Shown one piece after another: positions 1 to 8,556 of a stretch of 51,982 nucleotides of DNA. The first letter of the stretch is position 1. Every line of letters begins with the position of its first letter. The DNA comes from Neosynechococcus sphagnicola sy1. Lineage in GTDB: Bacteria; Cyanobacteriota; Cyanobacteriia; Neosynechococcales; Neosynechococcaceae. The notes under the pieces were generated by a model. The model ran no database searches and was not told where the DNA came from. It saw only the letters and a program-made list of their open reading frames with translations. The position numbers and the translations under genes were made by a program. The stretch spans positions 1-51,982 of the forward strand of contig NZ_JJML01000023.1 of assembly GCF_000775285.1 (NCBI RefSeq). Direction: 5' to 3'.

Positions 1-406
1 GTCTCTACAATCAGTGCAATCAGCCTCAAAACCGTTGTCACTAACGTAAGTATCGTCGGTTCAACCGATGGTTTGACCTTTGAAGCCTTCATTGCTCGCC
101 ACCTGGTTCCGAAACTTTGGAAAGGAGCTTGTGTGATTATGGATAACTACTCGATACACAACCATGACACGATCAGAAAGCTGATTGAGGACGTGGGTGC
201 TAAGTTGATTTATTTACCTCCCTATTCTCCAGACTTTTCACCGATAGAAAATTGCTTCTCAAAGATTTAAAAATATTTTGCGGACGATTGGGGCACGCAG
301 CTATCCCGATCTCGCTAATGCCATTGAAGACGCTTTTTCTCAAGTATCTTTGGAAAACCTCAAAAATTGGTTCACTCACTGTTGCTACTACGCCTCACAA
401 GAGTGA
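1..406 (+). pseudogene. IS630-type transposase, 3' part, frameshifted
   Basis: C-terminal half of an IS630/Tc1-mariner-type DDE transposase; its 5' end lies outside the window. The reading frame is open from base 1. It shows MDNYSIHN, containing the second catalytic Asp, and LPPYSPDFSPIENCFSKI, with the final acidic residue at the IEN motif. It then meets TAA at 268-270. Skipping one base there (ATT-T-AA) restores the family tail, KNILRTIGARSYPDLANAI through to CCYYASQE, ending in TGA at 404-406. So there is one extra base relative to the expected frame. The cause could be mutation, sequencing error or a +1 frameshift signal. The right end of the element probably lies shortly after the stop, but no inverted repeat or target duplication can be checked without the left end. 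Confidence 0.85.
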
Positions 407-505
407 AAAATGCTATAGTTCTCAGGTGTAAATAGCGGAAGAAGCGGAAAAAGTCGGCATACAACATGCGTCAGATGGGGATGCCCTTCTGGGTAAGGTG
501 ATCAC

Positions 506-524
506 CGGTCGCTAGACCGCTCTC
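506..524. repeat. Short hairpin repeat, copy A
   Basis: The 19-mer CGGTCGCTAGACCGCTCTC contains the inverted repeat CGGTC-GCTA-GACCG. It recurs with one mismatch (CGGTCCCTAGACCGCTCTC) at 5511-5529. The two copies sit in different non-coding contexts, so this may be a small dispersed palindromic element. Confidence 0.4.
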
Positions 525-536
525 CGAAAAGCTTAC

Positions 537-827
537 CTATGGGGCGCGGCTGACTCGGTCAGATACAACACCTGGTTTGGCAAAGGAGCAGCGAATGCCT
601 GATCGAACGCTCGCCAGCACGATCTCCACTACCGCCACAACGATAGCCCTCCCCGATCGAAAGAGATGCTTGCCTTCAGAACTCTCTCCAACCTGAAACT
701 CCTTGAGAGACTGGGCAATTGCAGCCACTTCATCCGGCATCAGATCCGATCCCTGTTCCCAGGGAATCTCTACCAGGAATTTCGCATTCGATTCAAAATA
801 CAACCGCCATTCCAGCGACGATGGCAT
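537..827 (-). pseudogene. Truncated ferritin-like/conserved cyanobacterial protein
   Basis: The start ATG at 827 follows a strong AAGGAGG ribosome site at the right distance. The first ~55 residues (MPSSLEWRLYFESNAKFLV, then EVAAIAQSLKEFQ and GESSEGKHLF) match what I recall of the N-terminus of a ~230-residue cyanobacterial ferritin-like protein. In that family GESSEGKHL is followed by a helix carrying EEQRHAR-type metal ligands. Here the sequence diverges right after GKHLFRSG into unrelated residues and stops at 537, so the metal-binding part is missing. The break lies between this gene and the transposase remnant at 1-406, which suggests loss of the 3' part by rearrangement. The family assignment is from memory of the N-terminal motif; the truncation is seen. 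Confidence 0.55.
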
Positions 828-1236
828 CCGTTCCTCCTTCCAACCCGAACTGCCCCTCAACCAGAGAGTAAAATGTTTTTGGAATCTTCCCATGGAAGAT
901 ATGAAGATATTCAGTTAGCAGTCAAGTCTGCACTTACCTCGTGGGTAAGCATAACATGCCATTTTAAAAGGCTTGCCTTCCATTCATCACCGCAAGTACA
1001 TAAGTCGTATAGCAGTTACTGAGCTGAGGATATACCCATAAGGCCTTGAAAACCTTACTATACAAAGCCTTAAAAAATAGCGTTGTACTTCACCGAGAAC
1101 AGAAACACTATACTCGTGATCAAATATCTTTCCTGCAATTGCATGACTTTTCGGTTGATGCCAGTGGGTTTCAATGGGATTCATTCATCTCAGGTCAATG
1201 TTTGAACCACAGGGATCACTGGAGAGGACTGGAGTC
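828..1236. other. Non-coding stretch between truncated gene and fmt
   Basis: About 400 bases with no convincing gene. Possible frames lack ribosome sites and recognisable content. The part near 828-900 should hold the promoter of the truncated leftward gene. No tRNA, repeat or strong terminator was recognised. Confidence 0.5.
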
Positions 1237-2259
1237 TCAAGTCACCTGCTGACCATTCCCAAAAGCTTCGCCGATGGAGAGGCGTAGCCCATTGGCGAAA
1301 TCCCAGCCAGTCTGAGGACGTTTGCCTGCGAGTTGGAGGGTTTGGAGTAACAAGTATCCCCCTCCGGCTTGTAGCACTGGCCCGAGCCCCTTCACGATGT
1401 TAATAATGCTGCCCAGGGGTGCCTTCCCACCCATCGCTACTAGCTCTGGTGAGAATTCCAGGAACGCCTCTGGGAGTTGGGATGCAAGGTCAATTGGCAG
1501 ATCGGGGTGCCATGGTAGGGTTGCCAAAACCTTGACTGCCTGACCGCGAAATTCTGCCACACAATGGGGATAAAACCCTCGGATCTGGTTATGGAGATCC
1601 AGTGCTGTCCGAGACCAATCGAGTAAATAGTGTTGCTTTTGAAGCAACGGCGCATAGGTCGCCTGGGAGTTATCCTGGGGGATTGGGTTTAAGACTTGCG
1701 CCTTGAGCTGCAACAGAGTCGTTTCTAGGAGGCTAGCACTGAGGGTGGCGAGCTTCGCTGCCAGATCCTGAGCATTGTCCAGAAGCCCGATGGTCGTATA
1801 ACCTTTCAAGAGCATTGGCCCAGTATCCATCCCAGCATCCATCTGCATCGTAGTCACCCCAGTGGTGGTGAGGCCATCATAAAGGCACCATTGGATCGGA
1901 GCAGCCCCGCGATACTGGGGTAGAAGCGAACCATGGGCGTTGATACAGCCGAGGCGGGGTAGATCCAAAATTTCCTGGGAAAGAATTTGACCATAGGCGA
2001 CCACTACAAAGGCATCGACAGCGGTTTGGCGGAGATAGGTGAGGGTTTCCCGATCTTGCTTCAGGCGTTGGGGTTGCAGAACTGGTAAGTTATAGGTCAC
2101 GGCTAAGGCTTTTACTGGGGAGGGGATGAGTTCAGTTCCTCGACCCCGGCGTTTATCTGGCTGCGTTACCACCGCCAAAACCTGAAAATCTGGATGCTTT
2201 AAACACATTTCCAGACTTGATAGTGCATAGGCAGGTGTCCCAAAAAAGATCAGGTTCAT
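1237..2259 (-). CDS. fmt: Methionyl-tRNA formyltransferase
   Basis: Formylates the amino group of initiator Met-tRNA using 10-formyltetrahydrofolate, for translation initiation in the cytoplasm. The 340-residue product has the family's full length. It starts MNLIFFGTPAYALSSLE, the usual N-terminus. It carries the formyl-transferase core NAHGSLLPQYRGAAPIQW, with the catalytic Asn-His pair near residues 107-109, followed by the MDAGMDTGP motif containing the catalytic Asp near residue 142. The C-terminal OB-like tRNA-binding domain occupies roughly residues 205-330. It is transcribed leftward, divergent from the uncharacterised gene at 2419, with about 160 bases between them. The second usual partner, def (peptide deformylase), is not next to it here. 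Confidence 0.97.
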   Translation of the reverse strand: MNLIFFGTPAYALSSLEMCLKHPDFQVLAVVTQPDKRRGRGTELIPSPVKALAVTYNLPVLQPQRLKQDRETLTYLRQTAVDAFVVVAYGQILSQEILDLPRLGCINAHGSLLPQYRGAAPIQWCLYDGLTTTGVTTMQMDAGMDTGPMLLKGYTTIGLLDNAQDLAAKLATLSASLLETTLLQLKAQVLNPIPQDNSQATYAPLLQKQHYLLDWSRTALDLHNQIRGFYPHCVAEFRGQAVKVLATLPWHPDLPIDLASQLPEAFLEFSPELVAMGGKAPLGSIINIVKGLGPVLQAGGGYLLLQTLQLAGKRPQTGWDFANGLRLSIGEAFGNGQQVT

Positions 2260-2418
2260 AGGTGCAGTGGAGTCGAAACGTTAAATTATACGAAAATCTA
2301 CTGAAAATTCTCCAGATTGGGATTTGCGCTGGCTGTAGGGCTTGCTATAGATGGAAGCAGGAGCTTTGACAGCAGGTTCCTGATTGATTATCCCCGGTTT
2401 GCCGGAACGGCTTCTGCC

Positions 2419-3105
2419 ATGTATCAAGAATCGGTGCAATTAGATCCCCTCAACAGTCCCCATCCAGTGCCATGGAATTGGGTCCTCGCCAATCAGTCTG
2501 AGGCCAGTACCTCTGGGTTGACTCGGCTGTGTTCTTACCGCAGTCCAGCCTTGATGTCTCCGGATAGTCAATATGCAGCCTACAGTCGTATTCAAATGCA
2601 GGCTCAGCCTAACTTTACCCAGAGTCGAGTCAATAGCCAACTGTGCCTTGAGCAGCTGAGATCGCGGGATGTCTTGACCCTAGAGCCAACCTCGCCGTTT
2701 ACGGAGTATCCGGGGCAAAAGCATGTTCAGAATCAGCCAGGAACAGTGGTGATGATGATCCCCATCGCCTGGTCGGCAGCGGGCGATCGCCTGTTGGTGC
2801 GCACCTTTGCGGCTCGTTTTGGTTCCGATCTGGCCTCGGACTATGCAGTGATTTGGGAACGCTCAACCCACCGCACCCAAACCCTCTCCCCCACCCAGAT
2901 TTACTATACCCATGCCATTCTCTTGGGGTGGAGCCGTCGCCATGCCGAGCGCGTCCTTTTTCAGGCTGGAATTCTCGGACAAACCGAATGGCCGCTATGG
3001 ACAGTGGAGCCGAGTGGTCGGACGCTAGTTGCCTCGGGGGACCAACCCCAGGTGTTTGGGCAGGTGGTGGATCAGCTGTGGTTTGGCTCTCAACTCCAAC
3101 CGTAA
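2419..3105 (+). CDS. Conserved cyanobacterial protein of unknown function
   Basis: I recognise this only as a conserved cyanobacterial hypothetical. The 228-residue product begins MYQESVQLDPLNSPHPVPWN. It contains phrases such as SPDSQYAAYSRIQMQ, IAWSAAGDRLLVRTF and DYAVIWERSTH, which look like blades of a WD/TolB-like beta-propeller (SPDG..A.. patterns). The frame is open upstream to a TTG at 2317, which would add a hydrophobic stretch (GFALAVGLAI). I prefer the ATG at 2419 because the conserved region begins there and no ribosome site supports the TTG. Its stop codon abuts the stop of the convergent DUF4335 gene with no spacer. Confidence 0.6.
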   Translation: MYQESVQLDPLNSPHPVPWNWVLANQSEASTSGLTRLCSYRSPALMSPDSQYAAYSRIQMQAQPNFTQSRVNSQLCLEQLRSRDVLTLEPTSPFTEYPGQKHVQNQPGTVVMMIPIAWSAAGDRLLVRTFAARFGSDLASDYAVIWERSTHRTQTLSPTQIYYTHAILLGWSRRHAERVLFQAGILGQTEWPLWTVEPSGRTLVASGDQPQVFGQVVDQLWFGSQLQP

Positions 3106-4448
3106 TCAGGGAGAGGGCAAACCGGAAGTCCCAAACCCTCGCCAGGGGCTGACCTGAAGCACTCCTTTAGGGGTAAATACCACCTTAAACGGAGCTAGGG
3201 GTTCTTGGGAGGTTGCCGCCGTCGGATTCTGGGCCAAGGTGGGTAGGGGCGTCTCTTGCAGATAGTCCGTTGCGGCTGAATTAGTGGGTTCTAGATGGGC
3301 GATCGCCCCCGTTGAGGTAACATCTACCCGAAAGATCAGATCCGTCTGGAAGGAGGGACGAATCGTCCACGCTTGGTCAATTTGCTTGTAGAGCTGCTGA
3401 TTCAGGGTAGCGAGTTGGGTCACATCCGTAATTTCACGACCAACCGGGGCGATCGCCGCAGCCTGGGTGTGACTGGACCAGGGATAAACCCTCTACTCCC
3501 GCTGTGGGGTGAAACACCACCTGAAATTGGGCGATCGCCTCCGAGGCAGGAGTCCCCCCCGGTTGGAGGCAGGGTGACGAGATTGAGGAGGGGGGTATGG
3601 TTGCGTCTGCGCTAATGCCGCCGCCGAAATGGGTTTGTAGCCAACAATTTCGCCCTTGGGATTCACACTCACTTGGTAGGTCAAGTCTTCCTGCAAATCC
3701 GCTGCTGGTTTCCACGCAGCTTGCAGCTTGGTTTGGAGTTGCTGCCCCAGGGTAGCCATCTGCTCAGGGTCAGTGATGGCAGGGACGTTGGCCGGGGTAG
3801 CAGTCCCAGTGGCGGTCGGCTGATTGGGCGTCGGCGTGGCAGAACTCTGAGGCTGGGGTGTCAACTGGGAAGGGCGTTGAACCTGGGGGATGGGCACCCA
3901 GAACAGGGCGATCGCCGCCAAAGTTAAGCTCGTCACTCCTACGGCAGCAGGCACGACCTGTTGGGTCATGGGTTGACGAGCCTGGGCAAACCGCTTGGGG
4001 ACAGGTGTCAACTCCAGGGTCAAATCCGGCAAAGTTTGGGTGTCAGCCAAGAACTGATCCACCGCTTCCACCAAGTCAAATAACTGCACCGTCGTCAGGG
4101 TCAAAGGCTCTGGGGGGGTGTTTCTGCTGTTGCAGGCAGGACGGTGAGGCGGTGGGTATTGGGATCAATTTTTTTCTAATTGCACCAATCTCTGGGTGCG
4201 CAACTGGGGAGCGCGGATGCCGCTGAGAAACTCCTGGGCATAGAAACTCACCGTGCTGCTCAAACTCACGAGAAACTTCCCGCCCCCGTGCCAGGGGGTC
4301 TAGGTTGTCCAACCAGACGACATTCGGCATTCAATAATACCGACATCACCGGGCGGACATCCGTCCCATTCAGTCCGCCCCCTATATCAGCCAAGCCCTG
4401 CAAGATCAACGTGCAGTTGGGGAGGCTATATTGACGTTGAATGGTCAT
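3106..4448 (-). pseudogene. DUF4335-family protein, multiply frameshifted
   Basis: Joining the pieces from three frames gives a ~445-residue protein. It has an N-terminal DUF4335-like domain (MTIQRQYSLPNCTLILQGL, then NAECRL, DNLDPLARGRE, FLVSLSSTVSFYAQEFLSG, LTLTTVQLFDLVEAVDQFL), one membrane segment (VTSLTLAAIALFWVPI), a Pro/Thr-rich linker and two similar C-terminal repeats (LQTKLQAAWKPAADLQEDL... and LYKQIDQAWTIRPSFQTDL...). I count seven shifts: near 4310, near 4280, the T7 run 4169-4175, the G7 run 4112-4118 (one base short), the G6 run 3590-3595, the C7 run 3554-3560, and near 3470. The ATG overlaps the TGA of the upstream DUF3038 gene (ATGA), so the two are translationally coupled. 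The function of the family is unknown to me. Such dense indels suggest either a dead gene or poor read quality here. Confidence 0.75.
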
Positions 4449-5075
4449 AGTACCTCTCCATCGAATAAGCTCACCCAGAACCGTTGGGTGCCAGCGGTTC
4501 CCGTACAGAACAGCAACTGCCCCAAGAGCCGCAGAGCCAGCTGGTTTAAGTTGTCCTCAGAATTCAGGGCAATAATCTCGGAACGCCGGGGATTCATTCG
4601 TTGATTGAAGTGTACCCGGAAGCGCTCTAGGTAGTCATACAACCGAAAGTGATGCTCCAGGGATAAGTCTTTTTTCACTCAATTGTTGATAGGCCAGTAG
4701 TAGCTGCCGAATCGAAACGGTTAACCGTCGTGCTAACTGGCAGCTAACCACCACCAGGGCTTGGGCCTCGACCAAAGACAATGTCCGTCGTTGGCTATAA
4801 CGCCGGAGTGGGTTGGTGCAGCGCAACCGCCAGAGCATCACCCGATTTTTGATGATATCTTGCAGTTCCAGTTCCCGAATCATCGCCAGGATCGCCTCCG
4901 ATCCCCCCAAATCCAAGGCTTCAATTGCTAACAAGATCAGATCAACTTGTACCCGCACTCGGCGAGGACAGTCATCCGCAGGCAGATTGAGTGTGGGTAA
5001 ACTCTTGAGAGCCACGGGAATTACTGGAGGGGGTGGACTATTTACTACCATTACACTCACGGAAACATCAGACAT
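4445..5075 (-). pseudogene. DUF3038-family protein, one frameshift
   Basis: Conserved cyanobacterial protein of unknown role, ~209 residues once repaired. The 5' part holds PADDCPRRVRVQVDLILLAI, ALDLGGSEAILAM, NRVMLWRLRCTNPLRRYSQ and RQLLLAYQQLSE. The next frame continues KDLSLEHHFRLYDYLERFR to LRLLGQLLFCTGTAGTQRFW and ends FDGEVL. The join falls in the homopolymer at 4670-4675 (A6 on the coding strand), where one A fewer restores the protein. ATG 5075 is preferred over an upstream TTG at 5108. It is first in a two-gene operon with the DUF4335 gene, and the stop overlaps that gene's start. This pairing is common in cyanobacteria as far as I recall. Confidence 0.8.
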
Positions 5076-5596
5076 GCCAACAGATTGGGAGAAAGAAACA
5101 GCAAGCAAGCAGACAGGGGGGAAAGATTCAGGGGAAAAGGGCTGTATCTAGGATGGACAGTTCTGCACAGAATCCGTTCAGGTGGATGAAAGATTCAGCA
5201 GCATTCTACCGAAATCAGGATTCCAGCCGTTGAAATTGCCAGGTTAAGCTAACACAATTCATAACGCTTTCCTGAATACCATCAAACCCCTAGCCATGAG
5301 TATAGGATACCCGCTGATACTTCATGTCCTGTCCACAGCCGAAGTGAGTCTGTGAATCAGTTCCTGGCTGTCTGCATCTGTTGACCCAAGACCTAAGGTT
5401 TTACAGAGGGTTTAGTGTAAGATTGCTGCGATATATAGCAATGACACCCTAGAGTATCACCCCTGAAGGGAATCGTCCTGATGGCGATGGTCATTGACCT
5501 CGCTGCTCCTCGGTCCCTAGACCGCTCTCAGAGCATCGCGGCAATCCTCGTCAGTCAAGCTCTTGTTTTGATCGTTTGACATCACTTACCGACGCT
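5076..5596. other. Non-coding region between DUF3038 and apt
   Basis: About 520 bases upstream of two divergent genes, so it should contain both promoters. It holds hairpin repeat copy B (5511-5529) and a weak ATTGCT/AGCAAT inverted repeat near 5422-5445. No tRNA or small ORF with a credible ribosome site was found. Confidence 0.5.
5511..5529. repeat. Short hairpin repeat, copy B
   Basis: CGGTCCCTAGACCGCTCTC carries a CGGTC/GACCG inverted repeat and matches the copy at 506-524 except for one base in the loop. It lies 70-85 bases upstream of the apt start codon. Confidence 0.4.
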
Positions 5597-6109
5597 ATGG
5601 ATCTTAAGTCTTTCATTCGCGACATTCCAGACTTTCCCAAACCAGGGATTCTCTTTCGGGATGTCACCACGCTGTTGCGCCATCCCCAAGCTCTGCGTTA
5701 CACCCTGGATACCCTGGCTGAAAAGGTTTCTGAACTCTCGATCGATTATGTTGTGGGCATTGAGTCGCGGGGATTTATCTTTGGTACCCCCCTGGCAGAC
5801 AAACTCACAGCAGGCTTTGTGCCGGTGCGCAAACCAGGCAAACTCCCAGCCGCGATCTATGCGGCTGAGTATGCCCTGGAATATGGAACCGACCGATTAG
5901 AAATTCACCAGGATGCTTTTGAACCCGGTGCCCGGGTGCTGATTGTCGATGACCTGATTGCAACGGGGGGAACTGCCAAGGCAACGGCTCAACTGGTGCA
6001 ACAGGCAGGAGGAGAACTGGTGGGTTTTGGCTTCATTGTAGAACTGGCAGGATTGGGAGGCCGCCAGCAGCTCCCATCCGTGCCCATTACGACTTTAGTC
6101 ACCTATTGA
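5597..6109 (+). CDS. apt: Adenine phosphoribosyltransferase
   Basis: Purine-salvage enzyme converting adenine plus PRPP to AMP and pyrophosphate in the cytoplasm. The 170-residue product starts [20 protein letters not shown], the standard APRT N-terminus. It has the [10 protein letters not shown] loop and the PRPP-binding motif [14 protein letters not shown] near residues 118-131, and ends [10 protein letters not shown]. The frame is open to a TTG at 5576, but the ATG at 5597 gives the family's usual length and start. The DppB-type permease gene begins 10 bases after its stop, so co-transcription is likely. Confidence 0.97.
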   Translation: MDLKSFIRDIPDFPKPGILFRDVTTLLRHPQALRYTLDTLAEKVSELSIDYVVGIESRGFIFGTPLADKLTAGFVPVRKPGKLPAAIYAAEYALEYGTDRLEIHQDAFEPGARVLIVDDLIATGGTAKATAQLVQQAGGELVGFGFIVELAGLGGRQQLPSVPITTLVTY

Positions 6110-6118
6110 GGCCCAGCC

Positions 6119-7181
6119 ATGACCGGAGGGGGGCTGGAGCAACTGTACCATCGATGGCTGGCAAGGGGGCAAGGGGTACTGAGGCTGGCAACGGATGAAA
6201 CCATTGTCTATGTGCTGAAGCGGCTGGCGCAAGCCCTGCTGACCCTACTGCTGGCCTCCGCCTTGAGCGTTTTTTATCATCCAACTGGCTCCAGGTGATT
6301 ATCTCGATAGCCTCCGCCAGAACCCTAAAATTTCCCCTGAGAATCTAGAGCAGCTTCGCCAACAGTTCGGCTTAGATCGCCCTTGGTTAGAACAATATGG
6401 CCGGTGGTTGTGGCAGATTCTCCGTCATGGCAATTTTGGCAATAGTTTTGTTTATCAACGGTCTGTGGCCTCCCTGCTGTGGGAGCGAGTACCCGCCACC
6501 TTATTGATAGCGATCGCCTCCCTGGTGGTCACCTGGGCGATCGCCATTCCCCTAGGGATCGTCGGTGCCGTGAATCAAAATCGCTGGTGCGATCGCACCT
6601 TACAAGTGCTGAGTTATCTGGGGCAGGGGTTCCCCAGTTTTGTGACGGCACTGCTGCTCTTGTTCCTGGCTCAAAATCTGTCGCCTTTCCTTCCCGTGGG
6701 AGGGATGACGAGCCTCGACCATACAGATTTAACGCCTCTGGGACAAGCCTTGGACATTGGCTGGCACATGATTTTACCCGTATTGGCTCTTAGCATTACT
6801 AGCTTTGCGGGCTTACAGCGGATTACCCGGGGGGAGTTACTGGATGTGCTCCGGCAGGACTATATTCAGACCGCTAGAGCCAAAGGATTGCCGGAGCATC
6901 GTGTGATTTATGTCCATGCCCTCCGCAATGCGGTGAATCCCCTCGTCACCCTACTGGGGTTTGAGTTCGCCAGTCTCTTGAGTGGGGCGTTTATCACTGA
7001 ATATTTCTTTAATTGGCCGGGACTAGGGCGGTTAATTTTGCAGGCGGTGACGGCTCAAGATCTGTATCTGGTGATGGCGAGCTTGACCATGGGGGCAGTG
7101 CTGTTAATTGTGGGTAACCTCCTCGCAGATTTACTGCTGAAGGCAGTGGATCCACGAATTCGTCTAGAGGATTTGAATTAG
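6119..7181 (+). pseudogene. DppB/OppB-type ABC transporter permease, frameshifted
   Basis: Inner-membrane permease of the binding-protein-dependent peptide/nickel/opine transporter family; ~353 residues after repair. The first frame gives YVLKRLAQALLTLLLASALSVF. The +1 frame gives IIQLAPGDYLDSLRQNPKIS, then LRQQFGLDRPWLEQYGRWLW, the GDSF-like region HGNFGNSFVYQRSV, five or six membrane segments, and the EAA-type loop ITRGELLDVLRQDYIQTARA with KGLPEHRVIYVHALRNAVNP. The break is the T6 run 6270-6275; with five T the frame is continuous. The N-terminus from ATG 6119 is ~30 residues longer than usual, so a later start (for example GTG at the V of YVLKRL) is possible. No partner permease, ATPase or binding protein is adjacent. 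Confidence 0.85.
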
Positions 7182-7274
7182 CTTGGATTCCTAGTAAACA
7201 TGCCCACTGTGGGACTGATCTTCAGCCAGATAGGGGAGGTTGGGGATCGCCAGGATGACGGCCAACCCTATTCG

Positions 7275-7763
7275 TTAGGAATGAACAGCTGCCAGTAATA
7301 CAACAGCATGGGCTGAGATTCCTTCTTCACGCCCTTCTGGGCCTAATTTCTCATTGGTGGTGGCTTTGATGCCCACCTGATGCGGATGAAGTCGCAAGAC
7401 TTGGGCAAGGCGATCGCGCATCGCTGGGATGTGGGGCTTGAGTTTCGGTTGTTCTGCCACTACCACGGAGTCAATATTACCAATCTGCCAGCCCTGGGCA
7501 TTTACCAGCTGATGCACCTGTTCTAGTAATTCCAAGCTATCAGCGCCTGCCCACTGAGGGTCACTAGGGGGAAAGTAATGGCCGATATCCCCCAAACTCA
7601 ACGCGCCTAACATTGCATCCATAATTGCGTGGGTCAGCACATCGGCATCACTATGACCCAGGAGTCCCAGGGGATAGGGGATGGTGATACCCCCCAAAAT
7701 CAGGGGACGATCAGGCACAAGACGGTGAATATCGTAGCCATTGCCAATGCGTATCGGATACAT
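7275..7763 (-). CDS. ispF: 2-C-methyl-D-erythritol 2,4-cyclodiphosphate synthase
   Basis: Fifth enzyme of the plastid/bacterial MEP isoprenoid pathway, forming MEcPP from CDP-ME-2-phosphate. The 162-residue product (ATG 7763; an upstream TTG at 7778 is less likely) has the metal-binding GNGYDIHRL, the [18 protein letters not shown] block with its metal-ligand His, DIGHYFPP, and the C-terminal [20 protein letters not shown] substrate loop. Length and motifs are complete. It lies convergent with the permease gene and ~11 kb from dxs, which supplies the first step of the same pathway. Confidence 0.97.
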   Translation of the reverse strand: MYPIRIGNGYDIHRLVPDRPLILGGITIPYPLGLLGHSDADVLTHAIMDAMLGALSLGDIGHYFPPSDPQWAGADSLELLEQVHQLVNAQGWQIGNIDSVVVAEQPKLKPHIPAMRDRLAQVLRLHPHQVGIKATTNEKLGPEGREEGISAHAVVLLAAVHS

Positions 7764-7983
7764 GCCTGAATCAGCCAAGTTACTGGAGGATATTTTACCG
7801 TCTCCAGTCCATTAGCAGGAGTGTTGAGGGCGCATGACACCTACTAGCATCTCTAAAGTGAAACCTGGGGGAAATTGATCCCGTTGTTCAACAAGGCCGC
7901 CTTTTTTAAACCGTCGAAAAACAACTAAAGTAAAGGAGAAGACCCAGCAGGCTTGTCTGAGCTTGCAAAGAAAGCGTTTTGGG

Positions 7984-8367
7984 ATGATCGGAATGAATAG
8001 TGTTTTACCCCTCCTAGAATTTTCCCATTCCCACTGCATCGCGCTGTGTGCGGTTCTTGTTCCCTTTAACCTGTTAACAACGCTACAGACGTTGATTGTT
8101 GTAGGGCTGGGGCGCCGCGCCGCGATCGTGCGATCGGCAGTGGCGATCGCTACTCTGGGGGCACTGACGTTGATCTTGCATGTGTTGACGTGGTGGCTGG
8201 TCGGGGTCGTCATGGCTCCCACGTTTATTCTGCTGACGTTGGCGACGGTCTGCTTAAGCTTGAACTTGGTGGCGCTGTGCTATCCATGGTGGCTCTCCAC
8301 TTTGCTTCGACAGGGCTGGGATGTGTTATGGCAGCGTTCTCCCTGGGGGCATACCTACGGTCACTAA
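7984..8367 (+). CDS. Small conserved membrane protein
   Basis: A 127-residue hydrophobic protein, MIGMNSVLPLLEFSHSHCIA at its start, with three or four predicted membrane segments (ALCAVLVPFNLLTTLQTLIV; AVAIATLGALTLILHVLTWW; VGVVMAPTFILLTLATVCLS; LNLVALCYPWWLSTLL). I recall similar cyanobacterial hypotheticals sharing the HVLTW...GVVMAPTFILL segment, but no function is known to me. ATG 7984 and ATG 7993 are both possible starts. It has no obvious operon partner. Confidence 0.65.
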   Translation: MIGMNSVLPLLEFSHSHCIALCAVLVPFNLLTTLQTLIVVGLGRRAAIVRSAVAIATLGALTLILHVLTWWLVGVVMAPTFILLTLATVCLSLNLVALCYPWWLSTLLRQGWDVLWQRSPWGHTYGH

Positions 8368-8556
8368 CGGTATTCCTTGACTCCCGACTCCTGACGTTTA
8401 CCCTTGATTCCCCAGGCATACAGGATATAGTAAGTAGTTACTAGAGAAAGTGCCAGATAAAACCACGGGGGGTTCCTGGTGCCTCCTCTTACTCCCAGAT
8501 TCCTCTGGGCTAAGTGATTCAGTGATGAGAATGCTACGGTCATCCGGGGGTGTCTA

